DNA of 64,000 bases from Streptomyces filamentosus (GCF_014654895.1 NZ_BNBE01000001.1:310001-374000), one strand, 5' to 3'; positions 13,501-26,015 are shown, counted from the stretch's first letter. The notes: generated by a model from the sequence alone, not told the origin. Numbers and translations: made by a program.

Positions 13501-15405
13501 GACGCCCAGGGACTCGACCAGACGGAACAACGCCACCTCGACGGCGAACAGCGCGGACTGGGTGTAGACCGTCTGCCCCAGCAGCTCACCGGAGCCCTTG
13601 ATCACCTCACGCAGCGGACGCTCGAACACGCCCTGTCCGTCAAGGAGTTCACACACCTCATCCAAAGCAGCGGCGAAGACCGGGAACGCGGCGGAAAGGC
13701 CCTCCGCCATCCCCGCCCGCTGCGCACCCTGACCCGTGAACAGGAACGCCGACTTGCCCTCCAGCCTGCGCCCCGGCACCACTTCCTCCGGAACCCCGCC
13801 GAAGACCACCGCACGCCGGTCGAACACCGCACGCGACGAGACCAGCGAGAAACCCACGTCCACCGGATCGAGACCGGCACCCGCGGTGAACTCCCGCAGA
13901 CGGGCGAGCTGGGCGTGCAGTGCGGCTTCGGTCCGGCCCGAGACCACCCACGGCACGGGCACGCCCGCCGGCCACTCCCCCACCGGGGTCTCCGGCGCGG
14001 CGGCCTCGGTCTCGGTGGTCTCGGCGGCCTCGGGTTCGGGGGCCTCCTCGATGATCACGTGGGCGTTGGTGCCGCTGAGGCCGAAGGACGACACGCCCGC
14101 CCGGCGGGGCTGCTCGCCCCGCTCCCAGGGGGTGCGCTCGGTGAGGAGGCGGACGTGTCCGGCCGTCCAGTCGACGTGGGTCGACGGCTCGTCCACGTGC
14201 AGCGTCTTCGGCAGGACGCCGTGCCGCATGGCCTGCACCATCTTGATGATGCCGGCGACGCCGGCGGCGGCCTGGGTGTGACCCAGGTTCGACTTGACCG
14301 AGCCGAGCCACAGGGGGCGTTCGGCGGTGCGTCCCTGGCCGTAGGTGGCGAGGAGGGCCTGGGCCTCGATGGGGTCGCCCAGGGTGGTGCCGGTGCCGTG
14401 CGCCTCGACGGCGTCCACGTCGGCGGTGGACAGGCCGGCGTTGGCGAGGGCGGCCCGGATGACGCGGCGCTGGGAGGGGCCGTTGGGGGCGGTGATGCCG
14501 TTGCTGGCGCCGTCCTGGTTGACGGCCGAGCCGCGGACCACCGCGAGGACGGGGTGGCCGTTGCGGCGGGCGTCGGAGAGGCGTTCGACGAGGAGGACGC
14601 CGGCGCCCTCGCTCCAGCCGGTGCCGTCGGCGGCGTCGGCGAAGGCCTTGCAGCGGCCGTCGGCGGCGAGGCCGCGGGCCTTGCCGAAGGCGACGAAGGG
14701 GTCGGGGGTGGCCATCACGGTGACGCCGCCGGCGAGGGCGAGGGAGCATTCGCCGCGGCGCAGGGCCTGGACGGCGAGGTGGAGGGCGACCAGCGAGGAG
14801 GAGCAGGCGGTGTCCACGGACACCGCCGGGCCCTCGAAGCCGAAGACGTAGGAGATGCGGCCGGAGAGGACGGCTCCGTTGGTGCCGGTCGTCATGTAGG
14901 CGGCGGACTCCTCGGGCAGTTTCATGCCGAAGTACGACTGCCCGTTGGTGCCGGTGTAGACGCCGACCGGGCCGCCCTTGAGGGTGTCGGGGGAGATCCC
15001 GGCGCGTTCCATCGCCTCCCAGGAGGCTTCCAGGAGCAGGCGCTGCTGGGGGTCCATGGCGACGGCCTCGCGCGGGCTGATGCCGAAGAACTCGGCGTCG
15101 AAGCGGGCGGCTTCGTGGAGGAATCCGCCGCTGCGGGTGTAGCCGCTCTCGGCCTGGTGGGCATCGGCGTCGTACATGTCGTCGATGTCCCACCCGCGGT
15201 CCTGGGGGAACTCACCGATGGCGTCGGTCTCTTCGGCGACCAGCTTCCACAGGTCCTCGGGTGAGCGGGCGCCTCCCGGGAAGCGGCACGCCATCCCGAC
15301 GATCGCGATCGGCTCCGACTCGATGTCGCGCAGTCGCTGCCGCGTCTGGGCGAGGTCGGCGGTCGTCCGCTTGAGATAGTCGAGCAGCTTCTTTTCGTTC
15401 CCCAT
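4567..15405 (-). CDS. Type I polyketide synthase (PKS-C), two KS-AT-DH-KR-ACP modules
   Basis: 3612-aa bimodular PKS. ATG at 15403-15405; the N-terminal docking helix begins [17 protein letters not shown]. Module 1: KS (Cys201), AT (Ser644, GHSVGE, HAFH = malonyl), DH (His951 in [15 protein letters not shown]), KR (about 1430-1610, [12 protein letters not shown]-type), ACP (Ser1754 in GFDSLS). Module 2: KS (Cys1980), AT (Ser2412, GHSVGE, HAFH), DH (His2714), KR ([11 protein letters not shown]), ACP (Ser3487 in GFDSLT). The second DH reads [10 protein letters not shown], so Glu stands where the motif HxxxGxxxxP has Gly; the catalytic His and the second-motif Asp are kept. Each module should add a malonyl unit and create a double bond. 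The C-terminal tail ([13 protein letters not shown]) is a classical docking peptide and suits the PKS-D helix. The KS-AT linkers of both modules are about 14 residues shorter than in PKS-A. Confidence 0.96.
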   Translation of the reverse strand: MGNEKKLLDYLKRTTADLAQTRQRLRDIESEPIAIVGMACRFPGGARSPEDLWKLVAEETDAIGEFPQDRGWDIDDMYDADAHQAESGYTRSGGFLHEAARFDAEFFGISPREAVAMDPQQRLLLEASWEAMERAGISPDTLKGGPVGVYTGTNGQSYFGMKLPEESAAYMTTGTNGAVLSGRISYVFGFEGPAVSVDTACSSSLVALHLAVQALRRGECSLALAGGVTVMATPDPFVAFGKARGLAADGRCKAFADAADGTGWSEGAGVLLVERLSDARRNGHPVLAVVRGSAVNQDGASNGITAPNGPSQRRVIRAALANAGLSTADVDAVEAHGTGTTLGDPIEAQALLATYGQGRTAERPLWLGSVKSNLGHTQAAAGVAGIIKMVQAMRHGVLPKTLHVDEPSTHVDWTAGHVRLLTERTPWERGEQPRRAGVSSFGLSGTNAHVIIEEAPEPEAAETTETEAAAPETPVGEWPAGVPVPWVVSGRTEAALHAQLARLREFTAGAGLDPVDVGFSLVSSRAVFDRRAVVFGGVPEEVVPGRRLEGKSAFLFTGQGAQRAGMAEGLSAAFPVFAAALDEVCELLDGQGVFERPLREVIKGSGELLGQTVYTQSALFAVEVALFRLVESLGVRPDYLAGHSVGEIAAAHVAGVFSLADACRLVAARGRLMQALPAGGVMVAVRAAEADVLPLLAGREAEVGIAAVNGPSSVVISGAEAAVSEIVAVLEERGVAAQRLKVSHAFHSPLMEPMLEEFRQVVSGLVFSEPRIAIVSNVIGGLAAAGELTDPEYWVRHVRQAVRFADGVRALEGAGVTSYLELGPDGVLSAMAQSCLEEPDNALLVPALRRERDEPATFLTALGALFEAGVDVDWAALFAGTGARRVDLPTYAFQHEHYWLAPTPEGGDATAFGLAATDHPLLGAAVELPDSGGIALSGRIGLGSHPWLADHVVAGAVVVPGTALVEMVLRAGRETGCDRLEDLVLEAPLVLPQRGAAQVVVLLAALGDDGTRAVRLFSRAADADTETAWTSHATGAVAPGGDAAAFDFAVWPPAGAEPVGLDTVYDDFAVAGLAYGPVFRGLAAAWARDGEVYADVRLPEGAHDDAARFGLHPAAFDAALHAVSVSDTVSQGGLPFAWSDVELYAGGATQLRVRVRAVPGRDAAALDIADATGSPVLSVGSLAVRPISAERIQAAAAHHDALFRISWLPLPDAAAPVEGTGWTLLGDDAGTWEEALGSGPIPAGAPADLVLLPAGAAAGPGTDLPDGVADAVHAETVRVLGAVREWLADPGQEAARLVVVTRGAVDTGDGGTPGEGQGDEGTRGGAAGTGPHLVGAAVSGLIRSAQAENPGRIVLIDLDDDPASARALPAAVALAPGEERLAVRGGRIHAPRLARVPGSGTETTGTETADAETVGTDTTDAETAGTGSRPDHGTVLLTGATGGLGALFARHLVRAHGVRHLLLTSRSGAAAPGADDLRDELLSLGALTVTIEACDVADRAALAALLAAIPADRPLTGVVHAAGVLDDGTIASLTADQVHTVLRPKVDAAWHLHELTAESGLTDFVLFSSAAGALGVPGQGNYAAANAFLDALAQRRRAAGLPATALAWGPWAEGGGMLGTLSETDRSRMARGGVVPLGADEGLALFDAARRTGRAALVPVRLDTTALRAQAESLDALFRELVPAPRRTAARAAGEAGADTPAGRLAGRLAGLGRDERRHLLLQIVRTQVANVLGHTSPDAIEPDRAFSELGFDSLSAVELRNALNGATGLRLPATLVFDYPSSASLAEHVHEALAGPDRAAGDARGRTARGTSAGAPGAADDPIVIVGMAARYPGGVTTPDELWDLVAEGRDAISAFPEDRGWDTRRLYDPTRERPDTSYVDQGGFLHEAAEFDAAFFRVSPNEALTVDPQQRLLLETSWEAMERAGIDPATLKGSRTGVFAGVMYHDYPTSHAMGSAVSGRISYTFGFEGPAVSVDTACSSSLVALHWAIQALQRDECDLALIGGVAVMATPEVFVEFSRQRGLAADGRIKAFAEAADGTAWGEGVGVLLVERLSDARAKGHQVLAVVRGSAVNQDGASNGLTAPNGPSQQRVIRAALANAGLSAADVDAVEAHGTGTTLGDPIEAQALLATYGQERPEGRPLWLGSVKSNLGHTQAAAGVAGIIKMVQAMRHGVLPKTLHVDEPSSHVDWSAGEVELLTESRPWEAFEGAPRRAGVSSFGISGTNAHVIIEEAPSVEAEVTVGEWPSGVPVPWVVSGRTEEALRAQARRLSEYVAEAGPSSVDVGFSLASRPVFDRRAVVFGGVPEEVVPGRRLEGRTAFLFTGQGAQRAGMAEGLATAFPVFAKALEETCELLDGQGAFERPLREVIRESEELLGRTVYTQPALFAVEVALFRLVESLGVRPDYLAGHSVGEIAAAHVAGVFSLEDACSLVVARGRLMQALPSGGVMVAVRAAEADVLPLLAGREAEVGIAAVNGPASVVISGAEAAVEKVVAVLEEKGIGAVRLSVSHAFHSPLMEPMLEEFGQVVSGLVFSEPRIAVVSNVTGRLAEASDLTDPEYWVRHVRQAVRFADGVRALEAAGVTSYLELGPDGILTAMAQASLDNPDDALLVPALRRERDEPTTFLTALGALFEAGVDVDWAALFAGTGASRVDLPTYAFQHEHYWLDAEVPAGGGDAVGHPFLTSSIQLAEADGGLFTGSLSVRAAPWLGDHAFGEAVLFPGTGFVDLALYVGERVGCGRVADLVLEAPLVLPGRGGADVQLSVGGLEPEGTRRFTVHARPAHADAGEPWTRHATGVLSAEHAEPSFHLGVWPPVGAEPLPLDGMYETFADGGLVYGPAFQGLAAAWRDGDDVLAEVVLPEDLAGHGAEGFALHPAVLDAVLHAIGLARGAERAELPFAWTDTELFATGATRLRARIRPGNGRGTVALDIADGQGRPVASVGELALRPVADGAIGAGASSEPLYRVAWVEAEVAPAGGDGSWTVLGAEPHGLADRFGAGAVTGLDEVADGTDVLLLPVGACAAGPDGGVDATPDALRHETARVLALLQAWQADERFAATRLVVLTKGAAQTDADGDGNGVRPDPVGAAVGGLVRSAQAEHPGRIVLADLDDGTDPRTLPGVLAAGEEQVAVRGTTVLVPRLVRTPQDTAAATESPWDGDGTVLITGATGGLGPVFARHLVVRHGVRHLLLVSRRGADAPGAPALRKELEALGAESVLFASADAADPGALAAALAVVSPAHPLTGVVHAAGVLDDATLASLTPERLATVLRPKAEAAWHLHEATRDHALKTFVLFSSVGGVLGGPGQGNYAAANAYLDALARHRTAAGLPAVSLAWGLWGATGAPGGAGGMAGGLTETDVRRAARSGIAPLDEQRGTALFDASLASGAPVTVPVALDLRALGRADAADLPPLLRGLVRTTVRRRAASGTASGAEALRGRLAGAATGDEREEILVALVRQQAALVLGHKDADGIEAERAFNELGFDSLTSVEFRNRMAEETGLRLAAGLIFDYPSIRVLARHLGEQLAPALPAGPDEPGTDPESRVRSALRTIPLDRLRESGLLDSLLELAGFDAGPGDEAAGTGTDAGIDIDDMDAESLISMALDDTTREA
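13733..13911. repeat. PKS identical tract, copy 2 (PKS-C module 1)
   Basis: Partner of 2942-3120, identical over 179 bp by eye, in the same orientation about 10.8 kb away. It spans the short KS-AT linker and AT start of PKS-C module 1. Recombination between the copies would delete whole modules. Confidence 0.75.
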
Positions 15406-15451
15406 CAGGGCCTCACCAATTCTGTTGATAAAGATTCCAGGAACCCGGTGG

Positions 15452-18400
15452 TCAGGAGATCCCTAGTTCTTTGTCGATGAAGTCGAACAGTTCGTCGGCC
15501 GAGGCCGCCTTGAGCTGGTCGGCGACCGCGGCGGCCTGCTGCGGGGCGTGGGCCTCGTTCAGTCGGGCCAGGAGGGCCTGGAGCCGGGGGACGACCTTGG
15601 CACGCTCGATCTCGTCGGGTGCCATGGAGGCCACCGCGGCCTCCATGCGGTCGAGTTCCGTCGCCGCCCCCGCCGCCGGGCCGGCCGCGGCGGGGGCGAG
15701 CTCGCCGTGCAGGTGCTCGGCGAGGGTGGCGGGGCTGGTGTAGTCGAAGAGCAGGGTCGCCGGGAGTTTGAGGCCGGTGGCGGCGTTCATCCGGTTGCGG
15801 AAGTCGACGGCGGTCAGGGAGTCGAAGCCCATCTCCTTGAACGCCCGGTGGGGCGGGACGGCCTCCGATTCCGCGTGGCCGAGGACGGTCGCCACCTGGC
15901 CGCGGACGAGGTCCAGGAGGGCGGTGTCCCGTTCCTCGGGGGTGAGGGCGGAGAGCCGGCGGCCGAGGGTGTCGGCGTCGGCGGGGCCGTCCGGCGTGCC
16001 GGTGCGGGGGGCGAGGGCGCGGGCGGCCTCGGGCACGCCGTGGAGGAGGGGGCTGGGGCGTCCCGCGGTGAACGCGGGCGCCAGGGCCTCCCAGTCGGCG
16101 TCGACGACGCCGATGCCGGTCTCGTCGCGTTCCAGGATCTCGTGGAGGGCGGCGACGGCGAGGCCGGGGTCGAGTTCGGTGAGTCCGCGCCACCAGGCCC
16201 GTTCCTGCACGTCGTCCTGGGCGGCCATGCCGCCGCCGCCCCAGGGGCCCCAGGCGACGGAGGTGGCGGGCAGTCCGCGGGCCCTGCGGTGGTCGGCGAG
16301 GGCGTCGAGGTAGGCGTTGGCGGCGGCGTAGGCGGCCTGTCCGGCGCCGCCGAGGAGGCCCGCGATCGAGGAGAAGGACACGAAGGCCGTCAGGTCCAGG
16401 TCCTGGGTGAGCTCGTGGAGGTTGCGGGCCGCCTCGGCCTTGGGGCCCAGCACGCCGGCGAGGCGGTCCGGGGTGAGGGAGCCGACGGTGCCGTCGTCGA
16501 GGACGCCTGCGGCGTGCATGACGGCCGTCAGCGGGGCGTCGGCGGGCAGCTCCTTCAGGAGGGCGGCGACGGCGTCGCGGTCGGCGACGTCGCAGGCGGC
16601 GAGGGTGACGCGGGCGCCGAGCGCGGTGAGTTCCCGCTTGAGGTCGAGGGCGCCGGGGGCCTCCTCGCCGCGTCTGCTGGTGAGCAGGAGGTGGTCGGCT
16701 CCGGCGCCGGCGAGCCAGCGGGCGACGAGGGTGCCGACGGCCCCGGTGCCGCCGGTGACGAGGACGGTGCCGGTGGGCCGCCAGGTGCCGCGGGCGGGGC
16801 TGGTGGCGCCGGTGGCGCGTTCCAGGCGGCGTACGGAGGTGCCGGCGGCCCGTACGGCGAGCTGGTCCTCTCCCGCGGGTGCGGCGAGGACGTCGGCGAG
16901 GCGGGCGAGGATCCGCTCGTCGGGGGCGTCGTCGGGGACGGTGCCCGGCGGGGCGGCGGGCAGGTCGACGAGGCCGCCCCAGAGGGCGGGGTTCTCCAGG
17001 GCGACGACGCGTCCCAGGCCCCAGACGCGGGCCTGCCCGGGGTGGGGCAGGGGTTCGGAGCGGCCGGCGGCGACGGCGCCCCGGGTCACGCTCCACACGG
17101 GGGCGGTGACGTCCAGGTCGGCGAGGGCCTGGACGAGGGCGACGGTGGTGGTGAGGCCGCGGGGCGCGAGGGGCGCGGCCGGGTCGGGGGTCTCGTCCTG
17201 GCCGAGCAGCGACACCGCTCCGGCGAGGGGGCCCGCGGTGGCGAGCAGCCGGGAGAGGTGGCCGGTCATGCCGGCGCGGTCGGTGTCGGCACCGGTGGCG
17301 CGGAGCCGGAGCACGGTGGCGCCGCGGTCGGTGAGGGCCCGCTCGGTGGCGTCGGCCCAGGCGTCGGTGACGCCGTCGGCGGGGACGGCGAGGAGCCAGG
17401 TGCCGTCGAGGGTGCCGGAGGGGGCGGCGGGGCGCGGGTGCCAGGCGACGCGGTAGCGCCAGCCGTCGACGACGGCCTGGTCGACGCTCTGCCGGTGCCA
17501 GTCGGAGAGCAGCGGCAGGAGCGGTTCCAGGGAGGCGCGGCCGTCGGCTCCGGCGTCGAGGAGGCGGGTGAGCCCGTCGAGGTCGTGGCTTTCGACGGCG
17601 GACCAGAAGGCGCCGTCGGCGGCGCCGGCGCGGGCCGGGGCGGCGGGGGCGGTCTCCTCGGGGTCGGCCCAGTGGCGGCGGCGCCGGAAGGGGTAGGTGG
17701 GCAGGTCGACGTGGTGGTGTCCGGGGCCCGCGTACGCCGCCCAGTCGACGTCGGTGCCGTGGGTGTGGAGGGCGGCGAGGGCGGCCGCGACCGTCTCGGG
17801 TTCGGGGGTGCCCGGGCGGAGCAGCGGCAGGCACGGCGTGTCGTCGTCGAGGGTCGCGCCGGCGAGGGCGGTGAGGGTGGCGCCGGGGCCGATCTCCAGG
17901 CAGGCGGTGACGCCGAGTCCGGCGAGGGCGCGTACGCCGTCGTGGAAGCGGACGGTGCCGCGGACGTGCCGCACCCAGTAGTCGGGGGTGCGCAGGTCGT
18001 CGCCGTCGGCGGGCAGGCCGGTCACGTTGGACACGACGGGGACGGTGGGGACGTGGAAGTCGAGGGTGGCGAGGACGTCGGCGAAGTCGTCGAGCATGGC
18101 GTCCATGCGGGGCGAGTGGAAGGCGTGACTGACCCTCAGTTCGTGTGTCTGGTCGCCCTGTTCGGCGAGGAGGGCGGCGACCTCGGCGACGGCTTCGGCG
18201 TCGCCGGAGAGGACGACGGACGTCTCGCCGTTGACGGCGGCGAGGCCGACGCGGTCCTCCCGTCCGGCGAGCAGCGGCAGCACCCGCTCCTCGGTGGCGC
18301 GTACGGCGGTCATGGCGCCGCCCTCGGGCAGGGCCTCCATCAGCCGGCCGCGGGCGGCGACGAGGGTGGCTGCGTCGGGCAGGGAGAGGACGCCCGCGAC

Positions 18401-20383
18401 GTGGGCGGCGGCGATCTCGCCGACGGAGTGCCCGATGAGCACGTCGGGGCGGACGCCGAAGGACTCGACGAGGCGGTGGAGGGCGACCTCGGTGGCGAAG
18501 AGCGCGGCCTGGGTGAAGACCGTGCGGTCGAGGAGGGCGGCCTCGGCCGAGCCCTCGGCGGCGAAGACGACCTCGCGCAGCGGCCGGGGCAGTCCGCCGT
18601 CGAGTTCGGCGCAGACCGCGTCGAAGGCGTCGCGGTAGGCGGGGTGGGCGGCGTACAGTCCGGCGCCCATGCCGACGCGCTGGGCGCCCTGGCCGGTGAA
18701 GAGGAACGCGGTCCGGCCGGCCGGTGCCCCGCCGGCGGGCCCGGTGGGGCCCTCTCCGGCGGCGATGCGGTCGAGGGCGGCGAGGAGTTCCGTACGGTCG
18801 GCGCCGACGGCCACCGCCCGGTGCTCGAAGAGGGTGCGGGTGGCGGCGAGCGAGCGGGCCACGTCGGCGGGGTCGGCGGCGGGCCGGTCGAGCAGGTGGG
18901 TGCGGAGCTGTGCGGCGCGGGTCCGCAGGGCCGTCTCGTCGCGGGCGGACAGCGTCCACGCGTACGGCACGGAGGGGTGCCGCACGGCCTCGGCGGCGGG
19001 GGCGGGGCCGGTTCCGGTTCCGGCCTCCGGGGCGGCGGGGGCGGGGGCCTCCTCGATGACGGCGTGGGCGTTGGTGCCGCTGATGCCGAACGAGGAGACG
19101 CCGAAGCGCCGCGGGCGTTCCCCGCCGGGCCAGGGCACCTCGTCGGTGAGGAGCCGCACCCGGCCGGCCGACCAGTCGACGTGCGGGGTGGGCCGTTCGG
19201 CGTGCAGGGTGCGCGGCAGGGTCTCGTGCTGGAGCGCGAGGATCATCTTCATCACGCCGGCGACGCCGGCGGCGGCCTGCGGGTGCCCCATGTTCGACTT
19301 GATGGAGCCGAGCCACAGGGGCCGGTCCTCGGGGCGGTCCTGGCCGTAGGTGGCGAGGATGGCCTGGGCCTCGATGGGGTCGCCGAGGGTGGTGCCGGTG
19401 CCGTGCGCCTCGACGGCGTCGACGTCCGCGGCGGTGAGGCCGGCGTTCCGCAGGGCGGCCTTGATGACGCGCTGCTGGGCGGGCCCGTTCGGCGCCATCA
19501 GGCCGTTGCTGGCGCCGTCCTGGTTGACGGCGGAGCCGCGCACGACGGCGAGGACGGGGTGGCCGTTGCGGCGGGCGTCGGAGAGCCGCTCCAGGACGAG
19601 GACGCCCGCCCCCTCCGACCAGCCGGCGCCGTCGGCGTCCGCGGCGAAGGACCGGCAGCGGCCGTCCGGGGACAGGGCGCGCTGCCGGCTGAACTCGATG
19701 AACAGCTGGGGGGTGGCCATGACGCACACGCCGCCGGCGAGGGCGAGCGTGGAGTCCCCGGCCCGCAGGGACTGGCAGGCCAGGTGCAGGGCGACCAGGG
19801 AGGACGAGCAGGCCGTGTCGGTGGTGACGGCGGGGCCTTCGAGGCCGAAGGTGTAGGAGACGATGCCGGAGACGATGCTGCCGGCGGTGGTGCTGCGCGG
19901 GTAGTCGTGGTGCATCAGGCCCGCGAAGACGCCGGTCCTGCTGCCCTTGAGGGTGGTGGGGTCGATGCCGGCCCGTTCCAGCGCCTCCCAGGACACTTCG
20001 AGGAGGAGGCGCTGCTGCGGGTCGGTCTCGGGGGCCTCGCGGGGGCTGATGCCGAAGAAGTCGGCGTCGAACTCGGCGGCGTCGTGCAGGAAGCCGCCGC
20101 GCCGGACGTAGGTGCGGCCGGGCCTGCCGGGCTCGGGGTCGTACACGGCCTCGGTGTTCCATCCCCGGTCGGTGGGGAAGTCGGAGACCGCGTCGACGCC
20201 GTCGGAGACGAGCCGCCACAGCTCCTCGGGAGAGGTGACGCCGCCGGGGTAGCGGCCGCTCATGCCGATGACGGCGATGGGTTCGCGGTGGGCTTCCTCG
20301 GCCTCGCGCAGCTTGCGCCGGGTCTCCTGGAGGTCGGTCGTCGCCCGCTTGAGGTACGCGCGGAGTTTGTCGTCGTGCGCCAT
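15452..20383 (-). CDS. Type I polyketide synthase (PKS-B), KS-AT-KR-ACP
   Basis: 1643-aa single module without DH. ATG 20381-20383; docking helix at 1-30 ([17 protein letters not shown]). KS about 33-455 with Cys192 in TACSSS; AT with Ser653 in GHSVGE and HAFH (malonyl-CoA); KR from about 1210 with TGGTGAVG and LDD (B-type); ACP with Ser1522 in GFDSLT; tail [15 protein letters not shown] is the docking peptide for the next protein. Between AT and KR there is no HxxxGxxxxP, only a structural KR half, so the module should leave a secondary alcohol. Its KS and AT sequences differ more from the other four modules than those do from one another, so it has a separate duplication history. 46 bp separate it from PKS-C and 58 bp from PKS-A; the four genes probably form one transcript. 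Confidence 0.96.
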   Translation of the reverse strand: MAHDDKLRAYLKRATTDLQETRRKLREAEEAHREPIAVIGMSGRYPGGVTSPEELWRLVSDGVDAVSDFPTDRGWNTEAVYDPEPGRPGRTYVRRGGFLHDAAEFDADFFGISPREAPETDPQQRLLLEVSWEALERAGIDPTTLKGSRTGVFAGLMHHDYPRSTTAGSIVSGIVSYTFGLEGPAVTTDTACSSSLVALHLACQSLRAGDSTLALAGGVCVMATPQLFIEFSRQRALSPDGRCRSFAADADGAGWSEGAGVLVLERLSDARRNGHPVLAVVRGSAVNQDGASNGLMAPNGPAQQRVIKAALRNAGLTAADVDAVEAHGTGTTLGDPIEAQAILATYGQDRPEDRPLWLGSIKSNMGHPQAAAGVAGVMKMILALQHETLPRTLHAERPTPHVDWSAGRVRLLTDEVPWPGGERPRRFGVSSFGISGTNAHAVIEEAPAPAAPEAGTGTGPAPAAEAVRHPSVPYAWTLSARDETALRTRAAQLRTHLLDRPAADPADVARSLAATRTLFEHRAVAVGADRTELLAALDRIAAGEGPTGPAGGAPAGRTAFLFTGQGAQRVGMGAGLYAAHPAYRDAFDAVCAELDGGLPRPLREVVFAAEGSAEAALLDRTVFTQAALFATEVALHRLVESFGVRPDVLIGHSVGEIAAAHVAGVLSLPDAATLVAARGRLMEALPEGGAMTAVRATEERVLPLLAGREDRVGLAAVNGETSVVLSGDAEAVAEVAALLAEQGDQTHELRVSHAFHSPRMDAMLDDFADVLATLDFHVPTVPVVSNVTGLPADGDDLRTPDYWVRHVRGTVRFHDGVRALAGLGVTACLEIGPGATLTALAGATLDDDTPCLPLLRPGTPEPETVAAALAALHTHGTDVDWAAYAGPGHHHVDLPTYPFRRRRHWADPEETAPAAPARAGAADGAFWSAVESHDLDGLTRLLDAGADGRASLEPLLPLLSDWHRQSVDQAVVDGWRYRVAWHPRPAAPSGTLDGTWLLAVPADGVTDAWADATERALTDRGATVLRLRATGADTDRAGMTGHLSRLLATAGPLAGAVSLLGQDETPDPAAPLAPRGLTTTVALVQALADLDVTAPVWSVTRGAVAAGRSEPLPHPGQARVWGLGRVVALENPALWGGLVDLPAAPPGTVPDDAPDERILARLADVLAAPAGEDQLAVRAAGTSVRRLERATGATSPARGTWRPTGTVLVTGGTGAVGTLVARWLAGAGADHLLLTSRRGEEAPGALDLKRELTALGARVTLAACDVADRDAVAALLKELPADAPLTAVMHAAGVLDDGTVGSLTPDRLAGVLGPKAEAARNLHELTQDLDLTAFVSFSSIAGLLGGAGQAAYAAANAYLDALADHRRARGLPATSVAWGPWGGGGMAAQDDVQERAWWRGLTELDPGLAVAALHEILERDETGIGVVDADWEALAPAFTAGRPSPLLHGVPEAARALAPRTGTPDGPADADTLGRRLSALTPEERDTALLDLVRGQVATVLGHAESEAVPPHRAFKEMGFDSLTAVDFRNRMNAATGLKLPATLLFDYTSPATLAEHLHGELAPAAAGPAAGAATELDRMEAAVASMAPDEIERAKVVPRLQALLARLNEAHAPQQAAAVADQLKAASADELFDFIDKELGIS

Positions 20384-20441
20384 CGGTGTCTCAGCCTTCT
20401 CAAGGGTGGGGAGGGGCGGACTGCGGAGGGGGCGGGGGGTG

Positions 20442-23400
20442 TCAGGAGATGCCGAGTTCGTTGTCGAGGAAGTCGAAGAGCTCGTCGTCCGTCGCCTCGT
20501 CGAACTGCTGCGCGGACACCGTCGCGCCCGTGCCGGCCTGGAGTTCGGTGACCCGGCGCAGCAGCCCCTTGAGGCGGGCGGCGACCGCCGTGTGGTCGTC
20601 CTCCGGCGACGCCTGGGCGAGCGTGGCCTCCAGGAGTTCGAACTGCGCCTCCAGGGACTTCGGCGCGGCGTCGGCGGGTGCCAGCGCGGTGACCAGGTGG
20701 TCGACGAGCGCGGCCGGCGACGGGAAGTCGAAGACCAGGGTCGTCGGCAGGCGCAGTCCGGTCGCCTTGTTGAGGAGGTTGCGCAGTTCGACGGCGGCCA
20801 GCGAGTCGAAGCCCATGTCCTTGAACGCCCGGTCCGGGACGACGGCGTCGCCGGAGGCGTGGCCGAGCACGCCGGCGACGTGCTCGCGGACGAGGAGGTG
20901 GAGCTGCCGGGCCCGCTCGGCCTCGGAGAGGCCGCCGAGGCGGTCGGCGAGGCCCCTGGCCGGTGCGGCGGCGGCCGCCGCCTTCCGGGCGGGCCGCCGG
21001 GTGCGGGCCCGGCCCATGCCGCGCAGGACGGCCGGCAGGTCGTCGGTGCGGTTGGCGAGGGCGGCGAGGTCCAGCCGGATCGGCACCAGGACGGGCTCGC
21101 CGGAGCCGAGGGCCACGTCGAGGAGGCGCAGCGCCTCCTCGGTCTCCAGCGGCGGCATGCCGAGGCGGTGCATCCGCTGGAGGTCGGCGGCGCCCATCTG
21201 TCCCGCCATGCCGTCGGTGGACGCCCACAGGCCCCAGGCGAGGGACACGGCGGGCAGTCCGGCGGCGCGCCGGTGGACGGCCAGCGCGTCGAGGAAGACG
21301 TTCGCCGTGGCGTAGGGGGCCTGTCCGCCGCCGACGAGGAGGCCGGCGGAGGACGAGAAGAGGACGAATGCGTCGAGGTCCCGGTCCCGGGTCAGTTCGT
21401 GCAGGTGCCAGGCGGCGTCGGCCTTCGGCCGCAGCACGCCGTCGAGGCGCTCCGGCGTCTGGGTCTCGACGACCCCGTTGTCGGCGACGCCGGCGGTGTG
21501 GACGACGCCGGTCAGCGGGGGCCGCCCGGTGTCGTCGAGCAGGGCGGCCAGGGCGGCGCGGTCGGACACGTCGCAGCCCTCGACGGCGACGGTCTCCGCG
21601 CCGGCCGCGAGCAGCGCCCGCCGCAGCTCCTCCGCGCCCGGCGCCTGCGGCCCCCGGCGGCTGACGAGCAGCAGGTGCCGTACGCCGTGCCGTTCCACCA
21701 GGTGGCGGGCGACGAGCGCGCCGAGTCCGCCGGTGCCGCCGGTCACCAGGACCGTGCCGTCGCCGCGGAAGACGCCTCCGCCGGTCTCCTCCGCGGGCGC
21801 GGCGGTGCGCACCAGGCGCGGCAACAGGACGACGCCGTCCCGGACCGCCGCCTCGGGTTCGCCCGAGAGCACGGCGGCCCGCAGCGCTCCCGCCGTGCCG
21901 CGGGCCGCGTCCCAGTCGATCAGGGTCAGCCGGTCCGGGTGCTCGGCCTGGACGGAGCGCACGAGGCCCCACAGGGGCCCCGCGACGAGGTCGGCGGCCC
22001 CGTCCGCGGCGGCGGGCGCGGTGCTGACCGCGCCCGAGGTGAGCACGACCAGCCGGGCGGAGGCGAACCGCTCGTCGGCGAGCCACGTCTGGATCCCGGC
22101 CAGCGTCCGGCCGGCGGTGGCCCGCAGCCGCGCCGGCACGTCGGTGCCGTCCGCCGCGCCGGTGGGCGGGCACGGCAGCAGTACGACGTCGGGGACGGCC
22201 GCACCGCCGTCCACGGCGGCCACGAGGGCGGGGACGTCCGGGTACGGGGTGAGCGTGCGGCCGGCGACGGCCGCCCATGCCTCGGCGGGCCCGGCGACCG
22301 CCCAGTGGCGCCCGGCGTCGCCGGACGCGGACGGGTAGGCGGGGGCCTGCTGCCAGGCGGGCAGGAAGAGGTTGTCGGTGGCCGCGGATCCGGCGAGCCG
22401 CAGCTGGTCGTCGGAGATCGGCGGCGCCACCAGGTGGTGCACCGAGACGACCGGGGCGCCGGTGGCGTCGGCGATGTCGACCTGCGCCGTGTCGGGCCCG
22501 TTGGAGTCGCAGCGCACCCGGACGGTCGTGGCTCCGGCCGCGTGCAGCCTGATGCCGTGCCAGGAGAACGGCAGGCGCGGCACGTCGGGCCCGCCCGGCT
22601 CGACGAACAGCGAGGCGTGGAAGGCGGAGTCGAGGAGCGCCGGGTGCAGCCCGCACGCCTCGGCGTCGCCGCGGGCCTGCGCGGGCAGCGCCACCTCGGC
22701 GAACATCTCCCGGTCGTTGCGCACCCAGGCCCTGCGCAGCCCCTGGAACACGGGGCCGTAGCCGTAACCGCGCCCGACGAGCCCGTCGTAGGCGTCGCCG
22801 ATCGGCACCTCCTCGGCGCCCTCGGGCGGCCAGACGGTGAGGTCGTACGGCTCGCCCTCGGGCGCCTCGTCGCCGACGACGCCCTCGGCGTGCCGGGTCC
22901 AGGGACCGGTGGCGTCGCCGTCCGCGGTCTGCGAGTAGACCGTCAGCGACTGCTTCCCCGTCTCGTCGGAGGCGCCGACGACGACCTTGACCCGCACCCC
23001 GCCGGACGGCGGGATCACGAGGGGCGCCCCGATGGTCAGCTCCTCGACCACGGTGCGGCCCGCGTGCTCGGTCGCCTGGACGGCCAGCTCGACGAAGGCC
23101 GATCCGGGCAGGATCACGGTCCCGAACACCGCGTGGTCCCCCAGCCAGGGGTGGGTGTCGAGGCCGAGCCGCCCGGTCAGCACCAGCCCGTCGGAGTCGG
23201 GCAGGTCGAGCACGGCGCTGAGCAACGGGTGGGAGGTCGCCGTCAGCCCGTGCGCCGCCGCGTCCCCGCCGACGCCCGCCACGGCGTCGAGCCAGTACCG
23301 CTCCCGCTGGAAGGCGTACGTGGGGAGGCCGACGCGCCGGGCACCGGTACCGGCGAAGAGCGCGGCCCAGTCCACGTCCACGCCGGCTTCGAAGAGGGCG

Positions 23401-26015
23401 CCGAGGGCGGTGAGGAAGGTGGCCGGCTCGTCGCGCTCGCGGCGCAGGGCCGGGACGAGGAGCGCGTTCTCGGGCTCCTCCAGGGATGTCTGGGCCATCG
23501 CGGTCAGGATGCCGTCGGGGCCGAGCTCAAGGTACGAGGTGACGCCCGCGGCTTCCAGGGCGCGGACGCCGTCGGCGAACCGCACGGCCTGGCGGACGTG
23601 CCGCACCCAGTACTCCGGGTCCGTCAGCTCACCGGCGGCGGCAAGCCCGCCACTCACGTTCGACACGATCGCGATCCGGGGTTCGGAGAACACCAGACCG
23701 CTGACGACCTGACCGAACTCCTCCAGCATCGGCTCCATCAGCGGCGAGTGGAAGGCGTGAGAGACGGACAGCCGGACCGCTCCGATCCCCTTCTCCTCCA
23801 GCACCGCCACGACCTTCTCCACGGCCGCCTCGGCCCCCGAAATCACCACGGAAGCAGGCCCGTTGACAGCGGCGATACCGATCTCGTCCTCACGGCCGGC
23901 CAGCAGCGGGAGTACGTCCGCCTCGGCCGCCCGGACCGCGACCATCACCCCGCCGGAAGGCAACGCCTGCATCAGGCGGCCACGGGCGACGACCAGGTGA
24001 CAGGCGTCCGCCAGGGAGAACACCCCCGCCACGTGGGCGGCGGCGATCTCGCCCACCGAATGACCCGCCAGATAGTCCGGCCGGACGCCCAGGGACTCGA
24101 CCAGACGGAACAACGCGACCTCGACGGCGAAGAGCGCGGACTGCGTGTAGACCGTCTGGTTCAGCAGCTCACCGGAGTCCTTGATCACCTCGCGCAGCGG
24201 GCGGACGAACGCGCCCTCGGCGTCGAGGAGTTCACACACCTCGTCCAGAGCGGCCGCGAAGACCGGGAACGCGGCGGAAAGGCCCTCCGCCATCCCCGCC
24301 CGCTGCGCGCCCTGCCCCGTGAACAGGAACGCCGACTTGCCTTCGGCCGCGACGGCTCCGCGCTCGCCGGACTCGTCGGCGATCAACTCTTCCAGAGCGA
24401 CCAGGAGTTCGGTGCGGTTCGCGCCGAGGAGCGCGACACGGTGGTCGAGCACCGCACGCGAGGAGGCCAGGGAGAAACCGAGGTCCACCGGCAGGTGGTC
24501 CGAGCCGAGGGCCAGCCGACGCAGTCGCCGGGCCTGTTCGCGCAGGGCTTCATCCGTGCGTCCGGACACCACCCACGGCACCGGAACACCCGAAGGCCAC
24601 TCCCCCACCGCCGCCTCCGCCTCGACGGACGGAGCCTCCTCCAGAATCACATGCGCGTTGGTGCCGCTGATGCCGAACGACGAGACACCCGCACGACGCG
24701 GAACACCCTCGGACGCCTCCCACGGCCGGGACTCCGTCAGCAGCTCGACCTCACCCGCCGACCAGTCCACATGCGACGACGGAGCATCCACGTGCAGCGT
24801 CTTCGGCAGGACTCCGTGCCGCATGGCCTGCACCATCTTGATGATGCCGGCGACGCCGGCAGCGGCCTGCGTGTGACCCAGGTTCGACTTCACCGAACCG
24901 AGCCACAGCGGCCGGCCCTCCGGGCGCTCCTGACCATACGTCGCCAGCAGAGCCTGCGCCTCGATCGGATCGCCCAGGGTCGTGCCCGTCCCGTGCGCCT
25001 CGACCGCGTCCACGTCCGCCGCCGACAGACCCGCGTTCGCCAGCGCCGCACGGATCACCCGCTGCTGCGACGGACCATTGGGGGCAGTCAGACCATTGCT
25101 CGCACCGTCCTGGTTGACGGCCGAACCCCGCACCACCGCCAGGATCTGGTGGCCGTTCCGCTGCGCGTCGGACAGCCGCTCCACCAGCAGCACACCGACG
25201 CCCTCACCCCACGCCGTACCATCAGCGGCCTCCGCGAACGCCTTGATCCGACCGTCGGCGGCGAGACCACGCTGCTGGCTGAACTCGACGAAGGTCTCGG
25301 GGGTCGGCATCACCGTCACGCCGCCTGCCAGGGCGAGCGAGCACTCACCGCGACGCAGGGCCTGGATGGCCCAGTGCAGGGCGACGAGCGACGACGAGCA
25401 CGCCGTGTCCACCGACACCGCCGGACCCTCCAGGCCCAGGGCGTACGCCACCCGGCCGGAGACCACACTGCCGGTGTTGCCGTTGCCTATGTAGCCCTGG
25501 AGCTCGTCGGGTATGACGGGGAGGCGGGAGGCGTAGTCGTGGTACATGACGCCGGCGAAGACACCGGTCTGCGAACCCTTCAGCGACGACGGGTCGATGC
25601 CCGCCCGCTCGATCGCCTCCCACGACGCCTCAAGCAGCAGCCGCTGCTGCGGATCCGTCGCCAGCGCCTCGCGCGGACCCATGCTGAAGAACTCGGCGTC
25701 GAAGTCGGCCGCGTCGTGGAGGAAGCCGCCGGACCTGGAGTACGTCCTGCCGGGGGTGCCGGGCTCGGGGTCGTACAGGCCCTCGGTGTCCCAGCCCCGG
25801 TCCTCCGGGAAGCCGGTGATGCCGTCGCGGCCCCGGCTGACCATCGTCCACAGGTCGTCGGGGGATCCGACGTCGCCGGGGAAGCGGCAGCTCATGCCGA
25901 CGATCGCGACCGGTTCGTTCTCCCTGCGCTCGGCGTCCCGCAGGCGCCGTCGAGCTTCACGAAGATCGGCTGTCGCCCGCTTCAGATAGTCGAGAAGCTT
26001 CTCCTCGTTTTCCAC
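20442..26015 (-). CDS. Type I polyketide synthase (PKS-A), KS-AT-DH-KR-ACP, first PKS gene of the operon
   Basis: 1857 aa from GTG 26013-26015. This start is preferred because GGAG lies 7 nt upstream and the protein then begins with the docking helix [18 protein letters not shown], matching PKS-B and PKS-C; an in-frame ATG at 26066 would add 17 unrelated residues. KS Cys206; AT Ser653 (GHSVGE) and HAFH (malonyl); DH His961 in [10 protein letters not shown] and DSAFH; KR near residue 1390-1570 with TGGTGGLG, catalytic Ser and Tyr, but ADN in place of LDD; ACP Ser1738 in GFDSLA; tail [15 protein letters not shown]. It should form a double bond. It is the first gene transcribed yet has no loading domain; its docking helix implies an upstream PKS encoded elsewhere. 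The KS-AT linker here has the usual length, unlike PKS-C and PKS-D. Confidence 0.95.
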   Translation of the reverse strand: MENEEKLLDYLKRATADLREARRRLRDAERRENEPVAIVGMSCRFPGDVGSPDDLWTMVSRGRDGITGFPEDRGWDTEGLYDPEPGTPGRTYSRSGGFLHDAADFDAEFFSMGPREALATDPQQRLLLEASWEAIERAGIDPSSLKGSQTGVFAGVMYHDYASRLPVIPDELQGYIGNGNTGSVVSGRVAYALGLEGPAVSVDTACSSSLVALHWAIQALRRGECSLALAGGVTVMPTPETFVEFSQQRGLAADGRIKAFAEAADGTAWGEGVGVLLVERLSDAQRNGHQILAVVRGSAVNQDGASNGLTAPNGPSQQRVIRAALANAGLSAADVDAVEAHGTGTTLGDPIEAQALLATYGQERPEGRPLWLGSVKSNLGHTQAAAGVAGIIKMVQAMRHGVLPKTLHVDAPSSHVDWSAGEVELLTESRPWEASEGVPRRAGVSSFGISGTNAHVILEEAPSVEAEAAVGEWPSGVPVPWVVSGRTDEALREQARRLRRLALGSDHLPVDLGFSLASSRAVLDHRVALLGANRTELLVALEELIADESGERGAVAAEGKSAFLFTGQGAQRAGMAEGLSAAFPVFAAALDEVCELLDAEGAFVRPLREVIKDSGELLNQTVYTQSALFAVEVALFRLVESLGVRPDYLAGHSVGEIAAAHVAGVFSLADACHLVVARGRLMQALPSGGVMVAVRAAEADVLPLLAGREDEIGIAAVNGPASVVISGAEAAVEKVVAVLEEKGIGAVRLSVSHAFHSPLMEPMLEEFGQVVSGLVFSEPRIAIVSNVSGGLAAAGELTDPEYWVRHVRQAVRFADGVRALEAAGVTSYLELGPDGILTAMAQTSLEEPENALLVPALRRERDEPATFLTALGALFEAGVDVDWAALFAGTGARRVGLPTYAFQRERYWLDAVAGVGGDAAAHGLTATSHPLLSAVLDLPDSDGLVLTGRLGLDTHPWLGDHAVFGTVILPGSAFVELAVQATEHAGRTVVEELTIGAPLVIPPSGGVRVKVVVGASDETGKQSLTVYSQTADGDATGPWTRHAEGVVGDEAPEGEPYDLTVWPPEGAEEVPIGDAYDGLVGRGYGYGPVFQGLRRAWVRNDREMFAEVALPAQARGDAEACGLHPALLDSAFHASLFVEPGGPDVPRLPFSWHGIRLHAAGATTVRVRCDSNGPDTAQVDIADATGAPVVSVHHLVAPPISDDQLRLAGSAATDNLFLPAWQQAPAYPSASGDAGRHWAVAGPAEAWAAVAGRTLTPYPDVPALVAAVDGGAAVPDVVLLPCPPTGAADGTDVPARLRATAGRTLAGIQTWLADERFASARLVVLTSGAVSTAPAAADGAADLVAGPLWGLVRSVQAEHPDRLTLIDWDAARGTAGALRAAVLSGEPEAAVRDGVVLLPRLVRTAAPAEETGGGVFRGDGTVLVTGGTGGLGALVARHLVERHGVRHLLLVSRRGPQAPGAEELRRALLAAGAETVAVEGCDVSDRAALAALLDDTGRPPLTGVVHTAGVADNGVVETQTPERLDGVLRPKADAAWHLHELTRDRDLDAFVLFSSSAGLLVGGGQAPYATANVFLDALAVHRRAAGLPAVSLAWGLWASTDGMAGQMGAADLQRMHRLGMPPLETEEALRLLDVALGSGEPVLVPIRLDLAALANRTDDLPAVLRGMGRARTRRPARKAAAAAAPARGLADRLGGLSEAERARQLHLLVREHVAGVLGHASGDAVVPDRAFKDMGFDSLAAVELRNLLNKATGLRLPTTLVFDFPSPAALVDHLVTALAPADAAPKSLEAQFELLEATLAQASPEDDHTAVAARLKGLLRRVTELQAGTGATVSAQQFDEATDDELFDFLDNELGIS

